Assembly (NCBI RefSeq): GCF_010119975.1
Contig: NZ_CP048222.1
Location: 6,548,501-6,612,500 of the forward strand
Origin: Rhodocytophaga rosea
GTDB taxonomy: Bacteria > Bacteroidota > Bacteroidia > Cytophagales > 172606-1
Direction of reading: 5' to 3'
Length of the DNA: 64,000 nt
Positions 17,830 to 27,172 of the stretch are shown here, one piece after another. The notes under the pieces were generated by a model that saw nothing but the letters and a program-made list of their open reading frames with translations, was not told the DNA's origin and did no database searches. The translations under genes were made by a program, and so were the position numbers. The number at the start of each line of letters is the position of its first letter. Within the stretch, counting starts at the first letter, position 1.

Positions 17830-18170
17830 AGAATGATCGTTTCATAACCCAGAAAATCAACAAAATGCTAATTGACTTCAAGCGCAATGTTTTTCTAAAT
17901 CCAGTGGAGAGTTCCGGAACTTTTAAAAACCAGGCGCTGAGTGTTTTGTAATTTGCCATCCTGGAAGTCTGCCGGGCTTTTAGCCGCTTCTTTTAGGAAA
18001 TGGCCCAAATTTCATGAAAACTTCTTTAGGTGTGGCTACTGCTGGTAACTTATTACTTTTAACATGGCAGGCGTGGGCAGGATACCTTTATTAAGATACT
18101 CCCGATAAGACTTCTTTACTTTCTCCTCCGGGCTATCCAGGTAGGCATTTTAATACTGATAGTCGGGAAA
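17830..18170 (-). pseudogene. Degenerate coding remnant, unidentified
   Basis: Protein-like segments appear in successive frames on the minus strand: NAYLDSPEEK, then VKKSYREYLNKGILPTPAML, then NKLPAVATPKEVFMKFGPFP, then EAAKSPADFQDGKLQNTQRL, joined by at least two frameshifts and interrupted by several stops. The order and composition suggest a former gene. I cannot name the family. The rest of the 1.3-kb gap (17184-17380, 17610-17830, 18171-18471) shows nothing I can support. Confidence 0.4.
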
Positions 18171-18471
18171 AGAACATTTGAATTTATGTTTTCTGCATCT
18201 CAGTGTATAACCTCACATTATACTTTTGTAAAATAAATAAACTTATAATCTCTAAATATAGGAACTGTAGGGAAACCGAGATCTTTCCATCATCCGTTTT
18301 TTATCTGTAAGAAGTTTAGATTGTGTATTCCTAGGATAAATCAAGTTCAGGTACAGGTTAATAAATGCATAAATGCTTCCGCATAAAAAACAAAAAATGG
18401 GCTCTACTTAGCGTAAAACCCACTTTCCCACAAATGCAGTCATAGAATTTAAAGATATACATATATACTCA

Positions 18472-20000
18472 TCATTCCCACTCAATGGTGGCTGGTGGCT
18501 TGGAACTAATGTCATATACTACCCGGTTTACCCCTTTCACTTTGTTAATAATATCGTTGGAAACTTCAGCCAAAAACTCATGGGGTAAATGCGCCCAGTC
18601 GGCAGTCATGCCATCTACACTGGTAACCGCCCGGAGTGCTACTACATTCTCATAGGTACGTTCATCGCCCATTACACCTACCGATTGCACTGGTAACAGG
18701 ATAGCGCCGGCCTGCCATACTTCATGATAAAATCCTCTTTTTTTCAGAGAAGAAATAAATATATCATCTACGGCCTGCAAAATTTGTACTTTTTCAGCTG
18801 TTAAATCTCCCAGTATACGTATAGCCAGACCTGGCCCTGGAAAAGGATGGCGGCTGATGATGTTATCTGGGATAGCCAGTGTTTTTCCTACCAGACGAAC
18901 TTCATCTTTGAATAAAGTATTGAGCGGTTCTACCACTTTTAGCTGCATTTTCTCAGGCAGCCCACCTACATTGTGGTGCGATTTAATCGTAACAGAAGGC
19001 CCTTTTACTGATACCGATTCAATTACATCCGGGTAAATGGTGCCTTGCGCAAGCCATTTCACACCTTGTATTTTATGGGCTTCCGCATCGAACACCTGTA
19101 TAAATGTTTTACCAATGGCTTTACGTTTCAATTCCGGATCGGTAATACCGGCTAATGCTTCATAAAAACGGCTTTTAGCATTTACTCCTCTTACATTCAG
19201 CCCTAGGTCTTTATAAGAATGCAGTACATCATCAAATTCATTCTTTCTGAGCAAACCGCTGTCTACAAAAATGCAATACAGATTTTCGCCAATTGCCTCG
19301 TGAATAAGCATAGCCGCCACACTGGAATCTACCCCACCGGAAAGCCCCAATACTACCCGGTCGTTGCCTAATTTTTTACGCAATTCTGCAATGGTACTTT
19401 CAATAAAGGTAGCAGGCGTCCAGTTCTGCGAGCATTTACAAATATCTACGACAAAATTTTTCAGCAATACTTTTCCTTCCAGCGTATGGGTAACTTCCGG
19501 ATGAAACTGAATACCATAGGTCGATTGCCCAGGAATCTGGAATGCAGCCACCTTCACTGTATCTGTACTGGCAATAATTTCATATGCTTCAGGCAGCGTT
19601 GTAATGGTATCGGCATGTGACATCCATACCTGCGTGAAAATGCTTAAGCCCCGCAACAAAGGACTTTCGTTTTGAATATACTGTAAGCGGGCACGTCCAT
19701 ATTCGCGGCTGCTGGAAGGTAGTACTTCACCTCCATTTTGAAAAGCCATTAACTGAGCACCATAACAAACACCTAATACCGGTACTTTGCTAGTGAGTGG
19801 ACCAAGTTCTGGCCGGGGGAATGTTTATCGCGTACGGAACAAGGGCTGCCAGAAAGTATAACTCCCTTTACAGATTCATCTACAGGTGGAATATGATTAA
19901 AAGGATGGATTTCGCAATATACATTTAACTCTCGTACCCGACGGGCTATCAACTGTGTATACTGGGAACCAAAGTCTAGGATGATGATTTTTTCTGTCAT
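18472..20000 (-). CDS. guaA: GMP synthase (glutamine-hydrolysing), frameshifted in this sequence
   Basis: The enzyme converts XMP, ATP and glutamine to GMP. The N-terminal part (ATG at 20000, [20 protein letters not shown]) and the rest (glutaminase Cys in GVCYGAQ, ATP-pyrophosphatase P-loop [12 protein letters not shown], the dimerisation domain ending in [10 protein letters not shown]) are all present but in two frames. The break is at 19815-19819, a run of five G on the plus strand. With six, the text reads [20 protein letters not shown] and the protein is 509 residues, the normal length. No other lesion is visible. A sequencing error is the likeliest reason, because guaA loss would make the cell dependent on guanine salvage. 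An extended in-frame start at 20045 adds residues foreign to the family. Confidence 0.95.
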
Positions 20001-20003
20001 GCC

Positions 20004-20011
20004 GCAAAGGT
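20004..20011 (-). promoter_or_regulatory. Possible -7 box of the guaA promoter
   Basis: TACCTTTG on the minus strand matches TAnnTTTG and ends four bases before the guaA ATG, which would give an almost leaderless transcript. The -33 position holds TTTTC rather than TTTG, so the assignment is tentative. Confidence 0.35.
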
Positions 20012-20100
20012 AATCGGATTTTTGTGTGTAGAAAAATCCTGGCAATTAATTGGTTAAAATGGTGGCTTCAGGCAGTTTCGAAAACGATAGCAGCCTATAA

Positions 20101-20129
20101 ATAAAAAAGCGGAAAATTTTTTCCGCTCT
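20101..20129 (-). terminator. Terminator of the gene at 20190-21263
   Basis: AGCGGAAAA / TTTTCCGCT inverted repeat (20108-20127), followed on the minus strand by TTTTTTAT. It lies 60 bases after the end of the upstream minus-strand gene and before guaA. Confidence 0.8.
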
Positions 20130-20189
20130 TGTACTTAAAAATGAATTAGTTTCTGTGGATTATAGATTGCTGCCTATGAACTATGTCTA

Positions 20190-21263
20190 TTACTTTTCAG
20201 CTTTTTCAACCTGATACGATTGCCGCTGTTGTTGCAGGCGGGAGGCAAAAGCGAAACCTACTTTTACCATGGCATAAAATCCACGGGTTTGAATAGAAGG
20301 CTTATATCCGATTTCTGCGCCATACGACCAGGAGAATTCCCGGTTATACATGCCTTCAAAACCTGCCCTGATTCCTATTTTCCTGGTCTTAATCGGAGAA
20401 GCACTGTATGTCAACCGGTTTTGCATAATATCTTCTACCTGTAGCATAGGTGCAAAAAGTATATCGCCATAGGCGGTGAAAATTACATCATTTACAGCTA
20501 CATCGTATTTTTTTGGCTTAACGATCACATTCCGGATGCGGCTGATCGAACCACCCAGATATATGCCTGCTGAGCGCACATTGCCATATATTTTTTCGGA
20601 ATTAGATAAGGTATCGCCTTGTGTATCCAGCAAATACACTTTCTGTTTGTTTAATACTTCATTGAGATTGGTTGCACTTGCCCAGTAAAAACCTCCGGCT
20701 CTTACGCCTGCAATTTTTCTGACTTTAGAAGGCACTGCAATGTGCTCTGGAACAGTAGAAGCCCACTTATTGGCTTTGTACCGTTTGGTATACACCACAA
20801 TTTTAGATTCTCCGGCATCTCCTTTATCGATAATATGATACGTAGCACCTCCTTCAAAATGCTTATATACATTCAGAGAATTATCTACGGTACTGTTTTT
20901 GTCACCGTTTATCCTGGAAAAGTCGGAGCCTTTCGTGTATGTTTTCCTTATATGCAGCCTGAAATCAAACTTATCTTTCAGGTAATAATTCGCTTGACCG
21001 CCATATCCTACATTAAAATTGGTTACAAAACCATCGGCATACATCGGGTAAAAATGCAGCCATAATTTGTTTATATCATACGGATCGTCGTAAATGGCAT
21101 CATATTCTATATCGCTTTTGCTAGTGGTAGTGCTGTTCTGAGCCATTACAGGCGAATATTGCAGAAATATAGTGCCTGTCAGTAGCCAATAGAGTAATTT
21201 CTTTTTCACGGTAAACGCTGTTTTTAGAGAAATTTTCAATAGTTCATCTGTTACAAGGTACAT
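20190..21263 (-). CDS. Secreted/outer-membrane protein, probable beta-barrel, unknown function
   Basis: 357 residues from the ATG at 21263. A GTG at 21209 would begin right at the Lys-rich start of the signal peptide (KKKLLYWLLTG, cleavage after VMAQ) and is a credible alternative. The mature protein has many alternating aromatic strands (NYYLKDKFDFRLHIRKTYTK, FEGGATYHI, AGFEGMYNREFSWSYGAEIG, GFYAMVKVGFAFA) as in porin-like barrels. I recognise no family. It ends in a basic Gln-rich tail. A strong terminator separates it from guaA downstream, so it is a single-gene unit. Confidence 0.8.
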   Translation of the reverse strand: MYLVTDELLKISLKTAFTVKKKLLYWLLTGTIFLQYSPVMAQNSTTTSKSDIEYDAIYDDPYDINKLWLHFYPMYADGFVTNFNVGYGGQANYYLKDKFDFRLHIRKTYTKGSDFSRINGDKNSTVDNSLNVYKHFEGGATYHIIDKGDAGESKIVVYTKRYKANKWASTVPEHIAVPSKVRKIAGVRAGGFYWASATNLNEVLNKQKVYLLDTQGDTLSNSEKIYGNVRSAGIYLGGSISRIRNVIVKPKKYDVAVNDVIFTAYGDILFAPMLQVEDIMQNRLTYSASPIKTRKIGIRAGFEGMYNREFSWSYGAEIGYKPSIQTRGFYAMVKVGFAFASRLQQQRQSYQVEKAEK

Positions 21264-21438
21264 ACATCTGATTCGCTGCTCTGATGGAAATATTTGAAAA
21301 CATTACCCGGCTATCTTTTTATAAAATTTTGAAGCCTATTGCTGTATTTGTATTGAGTAAATAACAAAACCAGGTGATTTGCCCCCGGTGATTTTTATGT
21401 GTAATATTAGGATGTGAACGTATGTTCGTGCTATACAC

Positions 21439-22512
21439 ATGCTTCTTGCCCGGAGAAAGAAATCAAATTGCCAGAATTGCCATTATCCTTTGCTGGAGAA
21501 TTATAGTTATTGCCCCAATTGCGGACAGGAAAACTCAGACAAACTGGTTTCTTTCACGACTTTAGCTGCTGAAGTAGTGAACAATTACATCGCCTATGAT
21601 TCCAGGCTGGGCAGAACCATTATCCCTTTTCTGTTTAAACCTGGTTTGCTTACCAATGAATTTATTGCCGGAAAACGGATAAAATACATGCATCCCTTGC
21701 GGCTCTACTTTATTGTGAGCTTTTTCTATTTCCTGATTTTTTCTATAGTTGTTTCCAGCCAGATCAATGTGAATGAGCCTGCTTTCAGGTTTGGCGGCGA
21801 TGTAAAGGTACCTTCTGCCGATTCTCTGAACCGGGAAATCGGAAACGAAATCAGTACGGGATTACTGGAAAGTGAAGCATTGTCTGGGGAGGAAAAGCAC
21901 ATAGCAGACTCAATAGTAAAAAATCTTCCAAAAAGTCAGGTAGTTGTACCTGAAAAAACAGATACCGGCGCGGTTATTCGTTCGGGAGAAAAGGATGTGA
22001 ATCTAGATAAATTGGTAAAAACGCCCGGTATTACGCCTGAGCAGATACTGGATTCGTTAGATCAGGAAAAAAGCTGGCTTAATCTACTGCTTGCCAAACA
22101 GGGAATAAAACTTGCCAATGAAAAAGGAAATACGATTGTAAACTATCTCATCAGTAAAGCTTCGCTGATGATGTTTTTACTCCTCCCTTTTTTTGCGCTG
22201 ATTTTGAAATTATTTTATATCCGCACCAAAAGATTATATATTGAGCATATTATTTTTACCCTGCACATCCACACATTTTTGTTTTTTATATTATCGGTAG
22301 CCTTATTAATAGATTACTTCTGGCCAAACGGGTTGATTTTTACGCTGTCCGGTATTTTAGTGTTTGTGTATTTTCTGCTTTCTTTCAGAAGCGTATATCA
22401 TCAGGGCTGGTTTAAAACCCTGCTCAAAATGTTTATTCTCTTCATCAGTTATGCGTTTAGCTTTAGTGTATTTATGGTGATTACTATCATTTTAAGCTTG
22501 CTGCTGTTCTAG
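21439..22512 (+). CDS. DUF3667 membrane protein with N-terminal zinc ribbon
   Basis: 357 residues. A zinc ribbon is formed by C11-x2-C14 and C25-x2-C28 (CQNCHYPLLENYSYCPNCGQ). The conserved DUF3667 block follows (about 35-85: TIIPFLFKPGLLTNEFIAGK and RIKYMHPLRLYFIVSFFYF), then a long soluble, charged insert (about 110-225) and four hydrophobic helices at the C-terminus. The family is common in Bacteroidota and has no established function; the ribbon suggests metal or nucleic-acid contact at the membrane. It converges with clpX, and the two share a bidirectional terminator. Confidence 0.88.
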   Translation: MLLARRKKSNCQNCHYPLLENYSYCPNCGQENSDKLVSFTTLAAEVVNNYIAYDSRLGRTIIPFLFKPGLLTNEFIAGKRIKYMHPLRLYFIVSFFYFLIFSIVVSSQINVNEPAFRFGGDVKVPSADSLNREIGNEISTGLLESEALSGEEKHIADSIVKNLPKSQVVVPEKTDTGAVIRSGEKDVNLDKLVKTPGITPEQILDSLDQEKSWLNLLLAKQGIKLANEKGNTIVNYLISKASLMMFLLLPFFALILKLFYIRTKRLYIEHIIFTLHIHTFLFFILSVALLIDYFWPNGLIFTLSGILVFVYFLLSFRSVYHQGWFKTLLKMFILFISYAFSFSVFMVITIILSLLLF

Positions 22513-22527
22513 CATTATACCGACCAG

Positions 22528-22577
22528 TACCCATTAAAAAGCCCGTAAATTACAATTTACGGGCTTTTTAATGGGTA
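22528..22577. terminator. Bidirectional terminator with perfect 23-bp stem
   Basis: 22528-22550 and 22555-22577 are exact reverse complements around a 4-base loop (TACA). The inner stem CCCGTAAAT/ATTTACGGG is flanked by A5 and T5 on both strands. It separates the convergent DUF3667 gene and clpX. Confidence 0.92.
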
Positions 22578-22586
22578 TGCTTACTG

Positions 22587-23816
22587 TTACGCTACGGCTT
22601 TCAGTTTGCTGAATTTAGATTTTTCAAATTCAGACCTGGCGTAATCCAGCGTAATCGTATATTCTTTAATATCTGTTCTGGAAGGCAACTCAAACATAAT
22701 GTTGGTCATGATGGCTTCGCAGATGGACCGCAAACCACGGGCACCCAGCTTGAACACCATCGACTGGTCTACAATATATTCAAGGGCATCCTTATCAAAA
22801 TCAAGTTGTATGCCTTCCATCTGGAATAGTTTTTTGTACTGCTTGGTAATGGCATTCTTAGGCTCGGTCAGAATCAAACGCAAGGTATCCCGGCTTAAGG
22901 GTTCCAGGTAAGTCAGTACTGGTAAACGTCCGATAAGTTCGGGAATCAGGCCGAAGGATTTCAGATCCTGGGCGGTGATATATTTAAGCAGATTATCGCT
23001 GTCTTGCGAAAAGTCGTATTTGGTTTTGTCGGCAAAGCCTATCGGACGGGTATTTACCCGTTTGGCAATGTGCCGGTGAATGCCATCGAAAGCACCTCCG
23101 CAGATAAACAGGATATTTTCTGTATTAACGGCAATCATTTTCTGGTCAGGATGTTTGCGGCCGCCTTGTGGGGGAACATTTACAATCGTTCCTTCGAGTA
23201 ATTTTAGTAAAGCCTGCTGTACACCTTCGCCACTTACATCCCGGGTAATACTTGGGTTATCAGATTTACGGGCGATCTTATCAATTTCATCAATATATAC
23301 AATGCCCTTTTCAGCTTTCTCCACATCATAATCAGCCGCCTGAAGTAGTCTGGTTAATATGGTTTCTACATCTTCGCCTACATATCCGGCTTCAGTAATT
23401 ACAGTAGCATCGGCAATACAGAAAGGAACTTGCAGAATTTTAGCCATGGTACGGGCCAGATAGGTTTTACCCGTTCCGGTTTCGCCCACCATAATAATAT
23501 TTGATTTTTCAATAGTTACATCGTCATCCGAGCGGGCCTGCATCAACCGTTTGTAATGATTGTATACGGCTACGGCCATTATTTTTTTCGCTTCATCCTG
23601 CCCAACTACGAATTGCTCCATAAAATTTTTCATTTCAATGGGTTTCATCAGATTAAAGCTGGCAGGGGAAGTTTTATCTTTGGGTCTGGTTTCTTCTAAA
23701 AGAATCTGATGGCCTTGCATAATGCATCGGTCGCAGATATGTGCGTTTATGCCGGAAAGCATGAGGGTAACTTCTTTTTTGCTTCTGCCGCAAAACGAAC
23801 AGTTGGTTTGAGCCAT
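22587..23816 (-). CDS. clpX: ATP-dependent Clp protease ATP-binding subunit ClpX
   Basis: 409 residues from the ATG at 23816 ([16 protein letters not shown]). The longer frame to 23945 adds 43 residues that cross a hairpin and do not belong to the family. The N-terminal zinc-binding domain has C6, C9 and C30, C33-type cysteines (CSFCG, HICDRC). The AAA+ module has Walker A GETGTGKT, Walker [10 protein letters not shown], the IGF-type loop that docks on ClpP (RPIGFADK region) and sensor 2 GARGLRS. It unfolds substrates and feeds them to ClpP. clpP lies 160 bases upstream on the same strand, in the usual tig-clpP-clpX order. A 14-bp inverted repeat lies in the 5' region. Confidence 0.97.
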   Translation of the reverse strand: MAQTNCSFCGRSKKEVTLMLSGINAHICDRCIMQGHQILLEETRPKDKTSPASFNLMKPIEMKNFMEQFVVGQDEAKKIMAVAVYNHYKRLMQARSDDDVTIEKSNIIMVGETGTGKTYLARTMAKILQVPFCIADATVITEAGYVGEDVETILTRLLQAADYDVEKAEKGIVYIDEIDKIARKSDNPSITRDVSGEGVQQALLKLLEGTIVNVPPQGGRKHPDQKMIAVNTENILFICGGAFDGIHRHIAKRVNTRPIGFADKTKYDFSQDSDNLLKYITAQDLKSFGLIPELIGRLPVLTYLEPLSRDTLRLILTEPKNAITKQYKKLFQMEGIQLDFDKDALEYIVDQSMVFKLGARGLRSICEAIMTNIMFELPSRTDIKEYTITLDYARSEFEKSKFSKLKAVA

Positions 23817-23840
23817 GAGCTTGAGTAGATTAATTGTTGT

Positions 23841-23882
23841 ATATACCGGAGTGCAAGGTATATATCTGGCACTCCGGTATAT
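23841..23882 (-). repeat. Perfect 14-bp inverted repeat in the clpP-clpX gap
   Basis: ATATACCGGAGTGC (23841-23854) is the exact reverse complement of GCACTCCGGTATAT (23869-23882), with a 14-base loop. No T tract follows on the minus strand, so it is unlike a plain terminator. It would sit in the clpX leader or in the clpPX transcript. Confidence 0.7.
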
Positions 23883-23976
23883 GTAAAAATAAAAATTATA
23901 AGTATTTCTTATTAAACAGATATGCTTCCAGACGTAGAAAAGCATATCCGCACAAGCAACAAATTATGACACGGAA

Positions 23977-24645
23977 TTAGTTTCTTACCAGCACTTCATC
24001 AATTAATCCATAAGCTTTTGCTTCTTCGGCTTTCATCCAGTAATCCCGGTCAGAATCTTTTTCTACCTGCTCAAAAGGCTTGCCACTATGGTGGGAAATA
24101 ATATCATATAATTCTTTTTTCAGAATTAAAATCTGCTTGGCTGTAATCTCAATATCAGAAGACTGGCCTTGTGCCCCACCTGAAGGCTGGTGAATCATTA
24201 CCCTGGCATGTACCAGTGCCGAACGTTTGCCTGCGGCTCCGCCACACAACAATACAGCCCCCATAGAAGCAGCCAGACCCGTACAAATAGTGGCTACATC
24301 CGGCTTGATATACTGCATGGTATCGTAAATGCCCAGACCAGCATATACACTGCCACCGGGACTATTGATGTATAACAGAATGTCTTTTTTAGCATCTACA
24401 CTCTCCAGGAACAGCAATTGTGCGGTAATAATGTTAGCAATGTTGTCGTCTACACCCATTCCCAGGAAAATGATCCGGTCCATCATCAATCTGGAAAAAA
24501 CATCAATCTCCCGGAAGTTGGTAGGTCTTTCTTCAATTACAGAACGGGTCATGTTTTCCACACGCTGGATGTATTGGTCTACATTAGAGCCATTTATGTT
24601 CTGCCCTTTTACGGCATATTTTCTGAATTCATCTTTGTTCATCAT
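23977..24645 (-). CDS. clpP: ATP-dependent Clp protease proteolytic subunit ClpP
   Basis: 222 residues; the second Met (24642) is an equally good start. The catalytic Ser lies in [11 protein letters not shown], the His in [12 protein letters not shown] and the Asp in KDSDRDYWM, giving the Ser-His-Asp triad of the tetradecameric protease. It degrades proteins delivered by ClpX, encoded downstream. The N-terminus is slightly longer than in enterobacterial ClpP and may include a processed propeptide. It is preceded by a TAGTTTTG -7 box directly after the terminator of tig, so clpP has its own promoter. Confidence 0.97.
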   Translation of the reverse strand: MMNKDEFRKYAVKGQNINGSNVDQYIQRVENMTRSVIEERPTNFREIDVFSRLMMDRIIFLGMGVDDNIANIITAQLLFLESVDAKKDILLYINSPGGSVYAGLGIYDTMQYIKPDVATICTGLAASMGAVLLCGGAAGKRSALVHARVMIHQPSGGAQGQSSDIEITAKQILILKKELYDIISHHSGKPFEQVEKDSDRDYWMKAEEAKAYGLIDEVLVRN

Positions 24646-24667
24646 AGATAAGTATATTTAATATGTA

Positions 24668-24675
24668 CAAAACTA
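24668..24675 (-). promoter_or_regulatory. -7 box of a probable clpP promoter
   Basis: TAGTTTTG on the minus strand, an exact TAnnTTTG match about 23 bases before the clpP start. The -33 region lies inside the tig terminator hairpin and lacks TTTG. Confidence 0.45.
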
Positions 24676-24678
24676 AAA

Positions 24679-24706
24679 AAAAAGCCCTTTGTTAAAAGGA
24701 CTTTTT
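24679..24706 (-). terminator. Terminator of the trigger factor gene
   Basis: Minus-strand AAAAAGTCCTTT (24706-24695) pairs with AAAGGGCTTTTT (24690-24679), with one G-U pair and a 4-base loop. The T tract continues to nine Ts. It lies 32 bases after the tig stop. Confidence 0.8.
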
Positions 24707-24738
24707 AAAAACATTTCATTTAAAAATTCTGAAAAGTA

Positions 24739-26079
24739 TTATTCAACTCCGTCTTTTGTAATCTTTTTGAACTCGTCGGGAGAAACCGTCTGGCTGGCAA
24801 CGGTAGCTTTGGTTTTTACCAGTTCTACTACTTTATCATTGAAAGCCTGCTCGAAAATATTCATATAGTTTTTGCCTTTTTCAGCTTGCAGGAAGTTGTT
24901 GGCATAGGTATTCAGCATGTCATCTGCCTGCTCGCCCATTCCCATACTGCCAAACTGCTGTTTAATAAGGTCTTTGGTTTTATTTAACACTTCCTCATGT
25001 TCTACCTTAATTTCATTAGTTTCTGCAATCTTATTTTTAATCAGGCTCCACTTCAGATCCTTCACATACAGGTCATATTCTTTGGCAAGCACTTCTTCCG
25101 TTACTTTATCATTGGTAGCTTTCAGCCATCTTTTCAGAAAATCGTCCGGTAGTGTAATATCTGTATTTGCCAGCAGTTGATCTTTGATCTGAGTGGTGAG
25201 CAGATTTCCGGTTTGCTGGTTATAATTTTCCTGTAAGAGTGTACGCAGTTTTGCTTTGAATTCTTCTTCGTTTTGCACGGCATCTTTACCCAATACTTTA
25301 TCGAAGAATTCCTGGTTTAATTCAGCAGGTTCGCTGCGGTCGATTTCAGTAACAGTGAATTCAAAATTTCCGGTCAGGGCAGCGGCTTCTTCAGGAGTGG
25401 TGCCGGTGAACAGGCGGATGGTTTCGTCATTCTCAAATACATTCTGAATGTCAAAAGTGATAGCCTGATCTTTGGCTACACCGGTAAACTGGGGCAATGC
25501 TTCTTTTTTAAGGCTGCTCAGCGAAAGGAATGCATTTTCTTTATTGATACTGCCATCTACTTGTTTGAGGGTGCCATATACAAAATCACCTTCAGCCGTA
25601 GTGTCCGGATGGGTATATTCTCCATATCGCCTGGTTAAGCTGGTTACCATTTCTTCCAGTTCGGTATCGTTTGGTTCTACCTGGTAAGCAGAGAGAGCTA
25701 AATTCTCCACATCTACACTAAAATCAGGAACCAGACCTACATTATAGCTGAATTCGAATTCTTTCTGGGTATCCCAGTCGATTTCTTCGGCCTTCTCAGT
25801 ATCTGGCAAAGGTTCGCCCACGATAGAAAGCTTGTTTTCTTTGATATAATTATTTACTGCATCAATCAGCAGGTGGTTAATTTCATCAACCATGACGCCT
25901 TTGCCATACATTTTCTTGATTAAAGAAGGCGGAACTTTGCCGGGCCGGAAGCCTTTGATCTGGGCTTTCTGGGTATATTCTTTCAGCTTTTTGTCTACTT
26001 TCGGCTGGTAATCTGCTTCCTGCAACTTAATCCGGATGGAAGCATCAGTGTCGGTTTGTTTGTCAAGTGTAATATCCAA
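24739..26079 (-). CDS. tig: Trigger factor (ribosome-associated chaperone, prolyl isomerase)
   Basis: 446 residues. The N-terminal ribosome-binding domain carries the signature GFRPGKVP near 43. The middle FKBP-like domain (about 155-240) is degenerate, as in many Bacteroidota trigger factors. The C-terminal arms are helical and charged (about 250-446). It binds nascent chains at the ribosome exit tunnel. Gene order tig-clpP-clpX is the classic arrangement. It starts 78 bases downstream of the tRNA-Leu gene, after that gene's terminator. The FKBP loop is weak, so isomerase activity is not certain. Confidence 0.95.
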   Translation of the reverse strand: MDITLDKQTDTDASIRIKLQEADYQPKVDKKLKEYTQKAQIKGFRPGKVPPSLIKKMYGKGVMVDEINHLLIDAVNNYIKENKLSIVGEPLPDTEKAEEIDWDTQKEFEFSYNVGLVPDFSVDVENLALSAYQVEPNDTELEEMVTSLTRRYGEYTHPDTTAEGDFVYGTLKQVDGSINKENAFLSLSSLKKEALPQFTGVAKDQAITFDIQNVFENDETIRLFTGTTPEEAAALTGNFEFTVTEIDRSEPAELNQEFFDKVLGKDAVQNEEEFKAKLRTLLQENYNQQTGNLLTTQIKDQLLANTDITLPDDFLKRWLKATNDKVTEEVLAKEYDLYVKDLKWSLIKNKIAETNEIKVEHEEVLNKTKDLIKQQFGSMGMGEQADDMLNTYANNFLQAEKGKNYMNIFEQAFNDKVVELVKTKATVASQTVSPDEFKKITKDGVE

Positions 26080-26115
26080 AGCAGTACTGTTTTAGTTTGA
26101 TGGATGTAGAAATGG

Positions 26116-26146
26116 AAACCCGCAAGGCTCAGCGCCCTGCGGGTTT
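26116..26146 (-). terminator. Terminator of tRNA-Leu
   Basis: AAACCCGC (26116-26123) pairs with GCGGGTTT (26139-26146), with further pairing inside (GCAAGG/CCCTGC, partly). It lies just downstream of the tRNA on the minus strand and ahead of tig. Confidence 0.65.
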
Positions 26147-26156
26147 GTACTATTTG

Positions 26157-26241
26157 TGGTGCGGGTGGAGGGACTCGAACCCCCATGCCGTGAAGCGCTA
26201 GATCCTAAGTCTAGTGCGTCTACCAATTTCGCCACACCCGC
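26157..26241 (-). tRNA. tRNA-Leu (anticodon UAG)
   Basis: The minus strand reads GCGGGTG at the 5' end pairing with CACCCGC, then discriminator A and an encoded CCA (26157-26159). The D arm is TGGCGAAATTGGTAGACGCA. The anticodon stem CTAGA/TCTAG encloses the loop CTTAGGA, so the anticodon is TAG, reading CUA/CUN leucine codons. A long variable arm (class II) and the T arm GGGGGTTCGAGTCCCTCC are present. All parts are intact. Confidence 0.96.
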
Positions 26242-26387
26242 GCTACTTTTTAAAATTGAGTCGCAAATGTAAGAAGAATAAATATATCTTCAAGGATAGA
26301 GAAATATTTTTTTGTTAGCATTTAAAATCCCCTCAGCAATTCTAATGATGAATACGTCATTTCCTATTCTCTAGAATCTGTATTTTT

Positions 26388-26891
26388 CTATCGGATAACA
26401 AATGTCTTGATCTCCTGTAGATTCTCAACAGGAATAAATGGTGTAACACCTTGCAATTCGATACTATACTGCTCACCTGGCCAGGTCAAGTAAGGGGTAT
26501 TTCTCAGAAGTTCCATATCAAATATCCGCTCCCAGCTTTCCTGCAGATCAATTTTTTCACCTTCATATACTTCCAGAGGAGAGTTATTCAACACACTATG
26601 CCAGGCATGATAGTCGGAGAGGAGCACTCTCTTTTCCTCAATTTCCGCTTGTAACAATATAAATACTTTCCCTTTTTCACTGTCCCAGCGTCTTCTCAGA
26701 TCCGGCCTCTCTGTCCATACCCACACTGGAAAACACCATTCACAAGCCAGCCTTTTTACCATTTGTCCGATCATCCATTGATAGGCCTTTTCATACCCTT
26801 CTATGGCCCATGCGGCATTCCCGGTTAAGATGCCTTTGTGTTTTGCCTGTTCCCAGGCTTCTTTGTACTGAATGGTCCAATAGGTTCTCAT
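26388..26891 (-). CDS. DUF3841 family protein
   Basis: 167 residues. It matches DUF3841: MRTYWTIQYKEAWEQAKHKG at the start, then YQWMIGQMVKRL, PVWVWTERPDLR, VLLSDYHAWHSVLNN and a C-terminal ESWERIFDMELL segment. It is small, cytoplasmic and Trp-rich, with no signal peptide or membrane segment. The family is uncharacterised and is often found as a solitary gene in accessory regions. It stands alone between the tRNA and relA/spoT. Confidence 0.85.
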   Translation of the reverse strand: MRTYWTIQYKEAWEQAKHKGILTGNAAWAIEGYEKAYQWMIGQMVKRLACEWCFPVWVWTERPDLRRRWDSEKGKVFILLQAEIEEKRVLLSDYHAWHSVLNNSPLEVYEGEKIDLQESWERIFDMELLRNTPYLTWPGEQYSIELQGVTPFIPVENLQEIKTFVIR

Positions 26892-27172
26892 CTGGCAATA
26901 AATAGCTGATTAAGAATGTTAAATTATGTAATGCCCATATATCTTCACCTATGCTTACCAAAGTATTTGGCACTGGTAATTTTTAAAATGTTAATATGCA
27001 TATCATTCTTTTGGTTAATTTAAAATTTTTGGAGAAACCTTTAAATGAATTATTCATAAAAAGTGTTTTGAAATGGCAGGGAATTACGTTAAATTAACCA
27101 TATTCATTGTATAATTAGCGAAGTAAACTGGCCTTTAGCCATCACATAACCTTTCATCCCGACAGACTTTAC

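Noticed and set aside
19800-19830. Programmed frameshifting in guaA
   Set aside because: No slippery heptamer with a downstream structure is evident, and guaA is not known to use frameshifting. A missing base in a homopolymer explains it, as in the second broken gene.
23817-23945. A 43-residue N-terminal extension of ClpX
   Set aside because: It reads through the intergenic inverted repeat and has no family counterpart; the ATG at 23816 starts exactly at the zinc domain.
26157-26241. tRNA-Leu as an attachment site for an integrated element
   Set aside because: No duplicate of the tRNA 3' end and no integrase are found in the window; both neighbours are housekeeping or single genes.
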